From G963677085 sp963677085 (lineage in GTDB: Bacteria > Planctomycetota > Planctomycetia > Pirellulales > Thermoguttaceae): DNA of 64,000 nucleotides. The translations under genes were made by a program, and so were the position numbers. Location of the stretch: assembly GCA_963677085.2 (NCBI GenBank), contig CAXXFH010000003.1, positions 858,255 through 922,254 of the forward strand. The letters are read 5' to 3'. Within the stretch, counting starts at the first letter, position 1, and each line of letters starts with the position of its first letter. Below the pieces are notes generated by a model that did not search any database, was not told the DNA's origin, and was given only the letters and a program-made list of their open reading frames with translations. Shown piece after piece: positions 44,293 through 52,417 of this stretch.

Positions 44293-44739
44293 CCAACACG
44301 GTCGCCTATAGGCACTTTCTAAAAACCAGCCTTCGGAGGTCAAGAATCTCTGAGGATTTCCGCCACAGATTCCTGCCTTTTCCAAACACCGCAGGGAATT
44401 CCTGCGTTTCTGCCGAGTCGCGAGAGCGGGTTTCGTGATTGATGAAGCGGAACTCCTCGCCGCAGCACGCCATGGACCGTCGCAAAGCGGCAGCAAGTCG
44501 TCGCAATGTGTACCCGAAAACGCCTGATTCCGCCGTGGTGCTCAGGTGAAATGGTGTCCATGCCGGATGCGACCTCGTTCGCCCGCCACGCGGCACGGCG
44601 AATAATGCAGGCTATTCTTCGTTCCTCGGCGCCCGCGCGGATGAACCACGTGCAGACACGCTATGAACGGTACGTCAGCCGTCGGAAGGAAACGGGAAAC
44701 AACGGCAGGAGTTCTGCGACGGTACGGAAAGTCGCCGCG

Positions 44740-44804
44740 AGGGACTGCCCCGCTTCGCCCGCAGCCGCGGACGAGGTTCGCGTCGCATCGGGCGGGTAGT
44801 CCCT
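44740..44804 (-). terminator. Hairpin downstream of DUF1559 gene (2)
   Basis: AGGGACTGCCCCGC at 44740-44753 pairs with GCGGGTAGTCCCT at 44792-44804 (one bulge). It lies 41 bases beyond the stop of the minus-strand gene at 44845. No T-run follows, so the terminator reading is tentative. Otherwise the interval 44293-44844 shows no gene I can support. Confidence 0.4.
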
Positions 44805-44844
44805 TATTCCTCGGAATTTTCAGCCTGCTGGCGTTGCCGGCTTT

Positions 44845-45747
44845 TCAGTGTGCGTTAGGTGCAGCTACGGTCTCGCGGCCGTTTCGGGTGGCGAGCGACT
44901 GCAATAACTTGATCGAGAGGTTTTGGCTGATGAACCGAACAGTTCCATCGGCCAAGGCAAAATTGGCGCCGCCCGCGTGATCGCTACCGAAAAACAGGTC
45001 ATTGAAAAGACACGTCCGTCCGTTAGGGCAATCGTTAAAACACAGGGCTTGGGGATCGGAGTTGATAGGCCAGACGACGTTTTTCGCCGAGGCGACGCAG
45101 GCGGCCGACGCCGTTCGACTGGTGCCCCGGCTCCAGACCCGCAGTTCGTGGGTCCGCTCGCCGAAGGCCAAGGTGTTCGAGGTGCCGTCGCGAATATCGG
45201 CGATTCGGGTGCGGCTCAACGGGTAGAAGACGCCGTCGGTGCAGATGTCGCCGCACTGTGTCTTTTCCCGTGAGATGCGATCGTTATCGTTGATTCCCGG
45301 CCCCATAATCCCGACGTAGTTCGTTACCCAGTAGCCCTCGTCCGAGTGCAAGCCATCCTCCGATTCGGCAGCACTAGGGCAAGCGAACATTGCGATCCGA
45401 AGCTTGCCCAGGGCCGCGTTGGGCGAGGTATAGACGCTCTTGGCCGCGTCGAAGCGTTCGGCGATGGCCGTCTGTTCCAGGTAGGGCAAAAGGAAGACGT
45501 GAAACCCGATAGCGTCTCCCGAGGAGACGGTCATTGCCCCGGGCGGAAAGCATCCGATGGCCGTATGATACGAGTGCAGGGCAAGGCTCATCTGTCTCAG
45601 ATTGTTGCTGCACTGCATCCGCCGTGCTGCTTCGCGAGCCGATTGCACGGCCGGCAACAGCAAAGCAATCAGGATTCCGATGATGGCGATGACCACGAGC
45701 AGTTCCACCAGCGTAAAACCAGATGGATAGTGTCTGCAATGTCGCAT
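44845..45747 (-). CDS. DUF1559 prepilin-like secreted protein (2)
   Basis: ATG 45747 follows AAGCAAGG and gives MRHCRHYPSGFTLVELLVVI (ATG 45774 is an alternative). About 300 residues. The N-terminal prepilin-like helix is followed by PAVQSAREAARRMQCSNNLR. The conserved IRDGTSNTLAFGERTHELR and the C-terminal SDHAGGANFALADGTVRFIS (H-x9-DG) are present. It lies immediately downstream of an FAD oxidoreductase gene on the same strand. Confidence 0.9.
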   Translation of the reverse strand: MRHCRHYPSGFTLVELLVVIAIIGILIALLLPAVQSAREAARRMQCSNNLRQMSLALHSYHTAIGCFPPGAMTVSSGDAIGFHVFLLPYLEQTAIAERFDAAKSVYTSPNAALGKLRIAMFACPSAAESEDGLHSDEGYWVTNYVGIMGPGINDNDRISREKTQCGDICTDGVFYPLSRTRIADIRDGTSNTLAFGERTHELRVWSRGTSRTASAACVASAKNVVWPINSDPQALCFNDCPNGRTCLFNDLFFGSDHAGGANFALADGTVRFISQNLSIKLLQSLATRNGRETVAAPNAH

Positions 45748-45870
45748 CAACGAACCTTGCTTGCTCGAACTCATTGCGTCGTGCCTGAATGGGCTGTGGG
45801 CCATGACCGCGAACCGTGGGTGGCAATGATGAGAACATCGCACACCACAACCGCATACGAAAAGGTTTCT

Positions 45871-47550
45871 TCACGACTTCTTTTTCCGCGTCCAACTCAA
45901 GCGTTGTCCCAACTCCTTTAGTCGCTGTTGGAGTCGGGCGACGTCGATGTCTTGTACGTCCTGTTGTGCTTTCAGTGCCTGGCACGCAGCGACGCCGGCC
46001 GATTCGCCGAGAATCATGAAAACCGGTTCCATGCGGGCCGAAGCGTAGGCGATATAGCTGGCCGAGAAACAGACGGGCACGAGCAGGTTCGTGCATTCGT
46101 CGTTCTTGGGTGTGATGGCGCGATACGGGACTGGATAGGGAATGCCCGTACCCCGGCCGCCGCCGAGGAACATGTTGCCTTCGGAGGCGACGCCCCACGT
46201 GTTGGTTTTGGGCAATTTTACGGCGACTCGACGGACCGGGTAGGTGTCGACGCCGTAAAGGGCGAGTCCCACGGAATCGGGAACCGACGTCTTGTTGAGC
46301 ACGTCCTCATGAGTCAACATGTAACGCCCGAGCATGCGACGCGCCACGCGTACGTACAACTGGTGGGGGCAGCCGTGCGTGTCGGGATGATGGCGGCCGT
46401 CCCATCCGAGTTTGGCGATACGCTCGCGGAAATCGGCGGGCACGCGTGGATCGGTCGATAGAAAACGCTGCAATCCGCAAAGATAATCGATGTGTTGTTT
46501 CCAGATCCGTGCTCGCGTTGCGTAGTCGCCGTCCTGGTAGTGGCGGCTGATACCTAGTGGGGCGATGGAAATTAGGTTCCCGCGTTGGTAGTTGTACTCG
46601 CCTGAGTTCATCCAGCCCGGGAAGATCCCGCTGAGCTGCGACTGACGACCCTGTTTGACAAGGTATTCCACGTAGCGGCCCACCAACTCATACTGAGCCG
46701 GGTCGTAATCGTCGGGTACCTGAAAGGCGATACGATACTTGGGATCAGAGGCGACGTAGTAGCGGAAGTTGTACGCCTGGGTGTAATCGTCACCCGCTCC
46801 CATCGGTTTGCCGTGGTCGCGCTCGACGAGCGGCAACAACCCGCTTTCCGGGTTTCCCGGCTCGACAAAGGGATCGATCGGAGTGGGGTTGGTCGGAGGG
46901 CCGACGCCGGCCGGCTTTTCCTGGTACGTGTCTCGCGATTCGCGTCCCACGGCATACTTCACGCCAGCCCGGGCCAGCAGGTCGCCTTCATAGCTGGCGT
47001 CGATGAACACCTTGGCTTCAACCGTGTACCGTGGCCCCTGCGGTGCTTCGGCCACGGGACGGCCGAATTCGTCGGGCGGCGCCTTTTCGAACAATACACG
47101 AACGATTCGACTGCCGTCTTTCTCCACCGATGCCACCCGATGCTCGTAAACCACGGGAATGTCGTTTTCTTTGAGCATAGCGAAAAACTCTTTGCGGATC
47201 GGGGCCGGCGCGTTTCCGAGCCGACCGAACGCCGCTCGCGTGAGTCCGCCAACCATTTCCACTTCGGGACAATCTTGGCGCGGCTTGATGCCGGCGCCCA
47301 AGATACCTCCCACCCAACGACTGGGTTCCACGAGAATTACGCGGGCACCCTCGCGTTTTGCGGCAATAGCGGCGTTGATCCCACTAGGAGTTGCCGCATA
47401 GACGCACACGTCAACCTGCGTAACGTCGGCCCGGGCGGCCGGCGGCCATTGGGACGACAATCCAACGACAACGAGCGAGAAGAATAGGCAATACGCCAAG
47501 AGACGTTTTTGGACGAGACACGTTAAAGACGCTGGGTAAGTGCTGGGCAT
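45871..47550 (-). CDS. Exported FAD-dependent oxidoreductase
   Basis: The product has about 559 residues from ATG 47550. A signal peptide (LLAYCLFFSLVVVGLSSQWP, then AARA) is followed by a Rossmann start VDVCVYAATPSGINAAIAAK (the A-T-P-S-G-I variant of this FAD family) and ARVILVEPSRWVGGILGAG. KVFIDASYEGDLLARAGVKY and SAGVAACQAL near the C-terminus are typical of the FAD_oxidored family found beside sugar-degrading genes in planctomycetes. It probably oxidises a sugar or sugar acid outside the cytoplasm. Confidence 0.85.
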   Translation of the reverse strand: MPSTYPASLTCLVQKRLLAYCLFFSLVVVGLSSQWPPAARADVTQVDVCVYAATPSGINAAIAAKREGARVILVEPSRWVGGILGAGIKPRQDCPEVEMVGGLTRAAFGRLGNAPAPIRKEFFAMLKENDIPVVYEHRVASVEKDGSRIVRVLFEKAPPDEFGRPVAEAPQGPRYTVEAKVFIDASYEGDLLARAGVKYAVGRESRDTYQEKPAGVGPPTNPTPIDPFVEPGNPESGLLPLVERDHGKPMGAGDDYTQAYNFRYYVASDPKYRIAFQVPDDYDPAQYELVGRYVEYLVKQGRQSQLSGIFPGWMNSGEYNYQRGNLISIAPLGISRHYQDGDYATRARIWKQHIDYLCGLQRFLSTDPRVPADFRERIAKLGWDGRHHPDTHGCPHQLYVRVARRMLGRYMLTHEDVLNKTSVPDSVGLALYGVDTYPVRRVAVKLPKTNTWGVASEGNMFLGGGRGTGIPYPVPYRAITPKNDECTNLLVPVCFSASYIAYASARMEPVFMILGESAGVAACQALKAQQDVQDIDVARLQQRLKELGQRLSWTRKKKS

Positions 47551-47627
47551 CGGTAGGATCCTGTCGAAAGGTGTCGAGTCGGTTGAATGGAACAAGGTGC
47601 GATTCAGGTGGGAGAGAAGACAATGCT

Positions 47628-48326
47628 TCAAGCCGACCAGGTCTGTCTACGCTGTCGGCGGATCGCAGTGGCCATCGCCACGACGCTGCCAACGGTCAAG
47701 AACAGTAGAGTACTTGGCTCAGGCACGGTCGTGCCTTCGATCGTTATGTCATCGACAAAGAGACGCTCTTGCGGCGGGGTGAAGCTGTTGCTCGCTTCGA
47801 TCGTTAAGGTTGCCGTGGTTGCTTCGTTGGGAATCGACGTGTTGGCGGCGACGTAGACGAAACCGTTGGCGTTCAGGTCGGGAATTCCCGTTTCCTCACC
47901 CCTTAGGTCAAGAAACGTCAGGGGACTCTCCGGGGTGTCGAAGGCGACGGTTGCCCGAAGAAAGTCTTCCACCTCCCAGCCGTCAGAAGCCTTCCAATAG
48001 AACCGAACAAATACGTCGGCGAAACCACTGATGTCGACCAGATCGAATGTGATTGCGTACGTGGTAAGGCCATTTGGACTGAGCAGAAGCGACTGCGAAC
48101 CGGTGTGGGCGTTTCCGGCAACCACGCTTCCGCTGCCGTTGCCCGTGGTGGTGACCGTGAAACCGAGTTCGCCGCCGGAGCCGTCATGCGAGGTGCTGCC
48201 AGCGATGGGCACCTCGAAGCTTGTACCCGCGATGATCTCGGCTCGGGTTTCCGCTGTACCGAATGGAGGTATGCCGAGAATAGTCGCCGCCCAGCTAGCG
48301 ATGAGCGAGAGCAGTAAAGGTCGCAT
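47628..48326 (-). CDS. PEP-CTERM sorting-signal protein (2)
   Basis: The 232-residue protein has a signal peptide (MRPLLLSLIASWAATILGIP) and a beta-rich secreted domain (IIAGTSFEVPIAGSTSHDGS, FADVFVRFYWKASDGWEVED). The C-terminal VPEPSTLLFLTVGSVVAMAT plus AIRRQRR is the exosortase signal. Its gene precedes the FAD oxidoreductase gene on the same strand. The interval 48327-48624 upstream holds no recognised gene. Confidence 0.85.
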   Translation of the reverse strand: MRPLLLSLIASWAATILGIPPFGTAETRAEIIAGTSFEVPIAGSTSHDGSGGELGFTVTTTGNGSGSVVAGNAHTGSQSLLLSPNGLTTYAITFDLVDISGFADVFVRFYWKASDGWEVEDFLRATVAFDTPESPLTFLDLRGEETGIPDLNANGFVYVAANTSIPNEATTATLTIEASNSFTPPQERLFVDDITIEGTTVPEPSTLLFLTVGSVVAMATAIRRQRRQTWSA

Positions 48327-48624
48327 TGTGCCTACTCCTTGTTAGGTTGACGGTGGAATCGTTGTCGAAGATCTATAGAGACGATAACATGACCGGGCTT
48401 CAGGTTCGTCGATCCGCTGAACGAACCATCTCGGTATCGGTTTTGATACGGATTCTTAGAGTCAAGGTGGTTTCAAGTAGGTTGGATCGTCGATTCGAAC
48501 AATGAGTTTTACGCGTGCCAGCCATTATTGGGCCCGCATTGCTCGCGAAACGAGGGCGACCAAAGGGAGCCCGGCTTGCGGCGACGGTACGTAACGCAGT
48601 GTTCTCAAATCAACCGCCGCATCA

Positions 48625-50139
48625 TTAATCCGGCAAGGCAGGCGAGTTCTCGGGCGTTTGATGTGTTGGTAATACCTGGTCGTCTTTCATACCGAGGACG
48701 ACATTGTCGAGTCCGACGGTCTCCCGTTCGTAATAGAACTCGCCAGGGATCAGCACGCGTCGTAGATCGCTCAAGACGGCCTTCAACTCATCTTCTTTTG
48801 CTGGCCGAGGTTGAGCGATATCGTATCGAACCCATCCCGAGTCTGCGCGAAGTGGCACCTTGCAGTTCACCCAGGTGTTGTTGTTCGGTGGAGGATCAAC
48901 CGGACAACGCAACATCATTTCCGCGCCCTGGAGTTCGCAATATCGAGTAGCCTGTATATGCGTTCCGCCCGAGATGCGCAGATCAAACGAAAGGGTTTTG
49001 CCATAGGCATTGATGTGGTTGCCGCAGAATGCCGACGGCGCGATGAACGAGAAATACACGATCGAAGAGCGGTTTCTCGGCATGCGTTTCGCATCGTCGT
49101 ACGTCTCCACGTAACCGCCATGGGAGCCATCGTTGGTCTTGTGGGCAAGCGGCAAATGGGCGTCCGGCGTTGCCGTCCAACCATTCCGACCTTCCTCAAA
49201 CCGACTTTCCGCGTAACCACCGCCGGGCCCCATCGGCATGTGGCGGCGGAAGGCCACCGGTCGGGCATCGCCGTTGACGACGATAACGTCGGTTCCCCGG
49301 CGAAGTAGTTGCACCGCTTGGCCCGCGGCAACTGTCGTCGCCGCGGGGCCTTCGATCATCGGTTCCACTCGTACCATCCCCTTGAATACGTGAATCGCCA
49401 GGGGCCCCGTCTCGTCGACCTCGACGCCGAACTCCGTGCCCAGGTCAATCACATTGGCCCAGGGTGTGCGGACGGTGAAGCCTTTCGCACTGGTGGGAAC
49501 CTCGGCTGCCAGCCGGCCCCGCTCAAGGTGGATCACGTCGGCCGAAACGACGCGGAACACTATCGGGCCCTCCAACAAACACCGCGTTTGGCGGCCGAAA
49601 ACCAGCTTCACCAGACCATCGGCCAGTTCGTAGCGTTTTCCGACTGGGGCACCGTCGCCGGGCTCTAAAACAGGACTTCTCTCGGCCCATTGGCAATTGG
49701 ACGTGTCAGTTACCAATGCCACAATCTCTTGCATGGGCCGTTGCCGTTTCTGTCGATCGCGCTCGGTGATTTGTCCCGATCGCCAACCCTCGCCGACCAG
49801 GAAATGCAGACCGCCGAGAAAGAAGGCCATGAGAAGGCTAACCGCGATCCAAAAACCGGGACGGTGCAACAACCTGCCTGAAAACTCTGCCTTGTGCCGA
49901 GTTGCCTTGGCCTGCAGCGACGATTGACCTTGCGCGGTCTCCAGTATTTCGGCCTTGGCACGCATGTTCCACGCAACCTGGGCCTGAAGTTCCATGTAGA
50001 GCACAAACCTCGGGAGCACGTCCGGATTGGCCCGCAAACGTGCGTCCAGATCGCGAATCTCCCGTTGGTCGAGCGTGCCGTCGGTATACCGCTCGATCAG
50101 ATCCCACAGATCTTCGTCGCGAACGGAGCGGACGACCAT
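48625..50139 (-). CDS. FecR-domain anti-sigma-like protein with C-terminal sandwich
   Basis: The 504-residue protein has a cytoplasmic zinc-free N-terminus (DLIERYTDGTLDQREIRDLD), a single membrane helix (FWIAVSLLMAFFLGGLHFLV, about 95-115), a FecR domain (VIDLGTEFGVEVDETGPLAI, VFKGMVRVEP, AAGQAVQLLRRG) and a laminin-B/CBM-like C-terminus (GNHINAYGKTLSFDLRISGG). Its start overlaps the stop of the ECF sigma gene (TGATG), so it is the partner that controls the sigma factor, possibly by sensing an extracellular glycan. Confidence 0.88.
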   Translation of the reverse strand: MVVRSVRDEDLWDLIERYTDGTLDQREIRDLDARLRANPDVLPRFVLYMELQAQVAWNMRAKAEILETAQGQSSLQAKATRHKAEFSGRLLHRPGFWIAVSLLMAFFLGGLHFLVGEGWRSGQITERDRQKRQRPMQEIVALVTDTSNCQWAERSPVLEPGDGAPVGKRYELADGLVKLVFGRQTRCLLEGPIVFRVVSADVIHLERGRLAAEVPTSAKGFTVRTPWANVIDLGTEFGVEVDETGPLAIHVFKGMVRVEPMIEGPAATTVAAGQAVQLLRRGTDVIVVNGDARPVAFRRHMPMGPGGGYAESRFEEGRNGWTATPDAHLPLAHKTNDGSHGGYVETYDDAKRMPRNRSSIVYFSFIAPSAFCGNHINAYGKTLSFDLRISGGTHIQATRYCELQGAEMMLRCPVDPPPNNNTWVNCKVPLRADSGWVRYDIAQPRPAKEDELKAVLSDLRRVLIPGEFYYERETVGLDNVVLGMKDDQVLPTHQTPENSPALPD

Positions 50140-50720
50140 CAGCCGACCTCCGGCGTGGGGGGTTGGCTAATACAGTCCATTAATCGGCGGCGAATGCGGT
50201 GCAACCGTTGATACAGGGCGTTCTCTTGGATCTTGAGCTCGGCTGCGATTTGCGAACTATCCTGACGATCCCCGTAAAAGGCCGTCAAGAGCCTTCGTTG
50301 GCCGTCGCTAAGCCGATGGAGGCATACCGTGAGACGGGCCAACTGCTCATCGAGCCAACTGGACCGCGTTTGGCGAACCTCCAAGATCTGTTCCAGCAAC
50401 TCCTCGCTGAATATGTGGCGGTCCCGGGCATGCTCCACCCGGCGATTGCGGATCACGTTGGTCGCGATCCCGCAGGCCCAACGGACGAAGTCGCGACTGG
50501 GATTGAACTCGCTGGCTTTCCTCCAGAGAATCAAACTGGTTTCCTGGAAGACCTCGTCCGCCTCGATGTGATCGGGCACCACGGTAAGGATAAAACCGTA
50601 GATCCGCCGCTGAGAATGTACGAACAGCTCAGTGAAGTTCTCATGAAACCGGGAAGAGTCCATAGGCATTGGTCTTGGATCACTTGTATCACCAATCTCA
50701 AACATCGTGAAGTGTTTCAC
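50139..50720 (-). CDS. ECF sigma factor, planctomycete/Verrucomicrobia type
   Basis: The 193-residue protein has region 2 (FILTVVPDHIEADEVFQETS, FVRWACGIATNVIRNRRV) and region 4 (GQRRLLTAFYGDRQDSSQIA, then LKIQENALYQRLHRIRRRLM). It directs RNA polymerase to its regulon, probably the surrounding secreted-protein genes. Several in-frame ATGs lie near the start (50720, 50705, 50672); the first is given. TGATG overlap with the FecR-domain gene indicates translational coupling. Confidence 0.9.
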   Translation of the reverse strand: MKHFTMFEIGDTSDPRPMPMDSSRFHENFTELFVHSQRRIYGFILTVVPDHIEADEVFQETSLILWRKASEFNPSRDFVRWACGIATNVIRNRRVEHARDRHIFSEELLEQILEVRQTRSSWLDEQLARLTVCLHRLSDGQRRLLTAFYGDRQDSSQIAAELKIQENALYQRLHRIRRRLMDCISQPPTPEVG

Positions 50721-51060
50721 GAAGACTAACGACCAGCGGTTGCGCGTTCATGGTGTGGTAGTACCATGTCATTTGGTAGCGTTGCCGCCTGACGAGGAGG
50801 CCGCCGACAACCGTAACATTTTCCTCGCCGGCAAAACGCCCCGGTCTACTAAAGTATTGTGCGCCGCCCCCTTTTTCTTACGGTCATTCTTGGATTTTCG
50901 CGACGGTATGCGGAAATTGGGTGAAACTATGCGAGAGGGCGCCTCCGGGTTACATGGCTCATCACAGAAATGAGTCCCTGAGGGTTTGCAGAAAGGGGAA
51001 CATGCCGCTTGCAGGGAAGCAACTTATCACCAAACAAGGACTTCCATGAAGGAGCGAGCA
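50721..51060. other. Intergenic region without recognised gene
   Basis: The 340-bp stretch upstream of the sigma gene should contain its promoter. I see no open frame with a ribosome site and no structured RNA. It borders transposon debris that starts at 51061. Confidence 0.4.
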
Positions 51061-51174
51061 TGTCCACGACGTTATTGTATCATGCGTTCAACATCCGAGG
51101 ATACCGGTACCACAGTATGAAACCCGTCGTTAGGGGAGTCGAAGTGACGATCGAGCAGCCGCGGGAGCGGTGTT
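51061..51174 (+). pseudogene. ISL3-type transposase N-terminal fragment
   Basis: MSTTLLYHAFNIRGYRYHSM, then EVTIEQPRE resembles the first 35-40 residues of ISL3-family transposases (M-S-T-S-x-L-Y-H-A-F-G-I-R-G-Y). AAGGAGCG lies just upstream of the ATG. The rest of the gene is absent; after about 51174 the sequence passes into unrelated coding DNA. Confidence 0.5.
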
Positions 51175-51566
51175 GTTGGAGAACTCAAATACGAGCGAAA
51201 AAAGGCCAAGGTCCACGCCGCCCTCGACGGATTCTCCGACGAGGAGGTTTTCGCGGAGATCAAGGTCCGCCGTGGGCAGTCACTTCAACAGTCAAAGTCG
51301 ATCAAACAGGCTGAAATGGAAACGCTTAGTGCGGCCAAGGCGGAACTTGGAGATGACCGGCCTGACGGCAGGCAACTTCTACGCACGCCACTTCCCAAAG
51401 ATGCCTGGGACGCCCCCTGGATGAAAAACATTGAGCGAGTCGTCCTCGTTCATCGACTCGGGGAAGTGATCGCCCAAGTCGGCTTCACGCGGTTCGAGGC
51501 GGTCTCCCTGGACATCGACGGCGAACTGGAAATGGGGGTCCGACGTGCATTCCTGGCCCGCCGCTG
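51175..51566 (+). pseudogene. DrmB-like (DISARM) fragment
   Basis: The continuous frame gives GELKYERKKAKVHAALDGFS, DEEVFAEIKVRRGQSL, ELGDDRPDGRQLL and finally IERVVLVHRLGEVIAQVGFT, then RFEAVSLDIDGELEMGVRRA. The VVLVHRLREV-x-A-x-V-G-F-T-R-F-E segment is characteristic of the middle of DrmB, the DUF1998-containing component of DISARM antiphage systems. No start, no C-terminal zinc region and no other DISARM gene is present. The fragment is sandwiched between ISL3 and IS256 pieces. Confidence 0.5.
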
Positions 51567-52107
51567 AAGGGCGTTCAGTTGGTGATTTCGGACAAGTGCC
51601 TGGGACCCATCGAGGCGCTCGGCGAGTTTTATCCCGAGGTCCAATGGCAGCATTGCGTGGTGCACTGGTACCGCAACGTGTTCACGGTGGTGCCTCGGGG
51701 GCGGCGGAAGGAGGTGGCGGCGATGCTCAAGGTGATCCACGGCCAGGAGGATCGCCCGGCGGCCCATGAGAAGGCGGCCACGGTGGTCGCGAAGCTTACG
51801 TCGATGAAGCTCGCGCAAGCGGCCGCAATCGTACGGGAGGGCGTAGACGAGACGCTCTCTTACATGGAGTTCCCGCGGGAGCACTGGACGCGGATCCGCA
51901 CGAACAACAATGCTGGAGCGGATCATGCGAGAGATCCGCCGGCGAACGCGCGTCGTGGGAAGCTTCTCGGACGGCCGCTCGGCCTTGATGCTGGTGGCCG
52001 CCCGCCTGCGTTACCTTGCCGGGACACGTTGGGGTACGCGCCGTTACATGGACATGGAACGATTGCGAGAACAGGCCCAGGAGCGACAAACGGAGCGAAC
52101 CGCATAA
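51567..52107 (+). pseudogene. IS256-family transposase, C-terminal half, frameshifted
   Basis: LKGVQLVISDKCLGPIEALG, then EFYPEVQWQHCVVHWYRNVF contains the second catalytic Asp region and the C-x2-H signature of Mutator/IS256 transposases. FPREHWTRIRTNN ends one frame near 51908; the next frame continues with LERIMREIRRRTRVVGSFSD (Glu region) and GTRRYMDMERL. The N-terminal half, with the first Asp, is missing. The element is dead. Confidence 0.85.
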
Positions 52108-52417
52108 CCGCCACAACCGGGCTCCCCATGGGGAGGGAGCAGTCTCTTCCTTCGACACACAAGGCAGACTATACTACGAAACAATAACCCCCGAGCGCTG
52201 CACTTTTAGACCGATCATCGCTGCACAATTACACCGGTGTTTACAATCCTCACGCCGCCTCATCCAACGCAACCTGCTGCATGTCGAGCAGGCGTTGGCA
52301 ACATAAGTTTTCATGGTTTTTACGCACATTCGCGACCGGAGACGCTTGACACTAGGCTCTGTCTCACAACTCCTATTGGACGTCATATTGCACCACGCAA
52401 AAGCGAGTGGTATCGGA
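52108..52417. repeat. IS21-type terminal repeats, locus 2, and flank
   Basis: AGCGCTGCACTTTTAGACCG at 52194-52213 and a weaker copy at 52217-52236 (ATCGCTGCACAATTACACCG) match the pair at 2502-2544. The preceding segment, with CCCCATGGGGAGGGA near 52123, also resembles 2431-2446 (CCCCCATGGGGGAGGGA). No IS21 gene remains here. The remainder of the interval holds nothing recognised. Confidence 0.5.
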
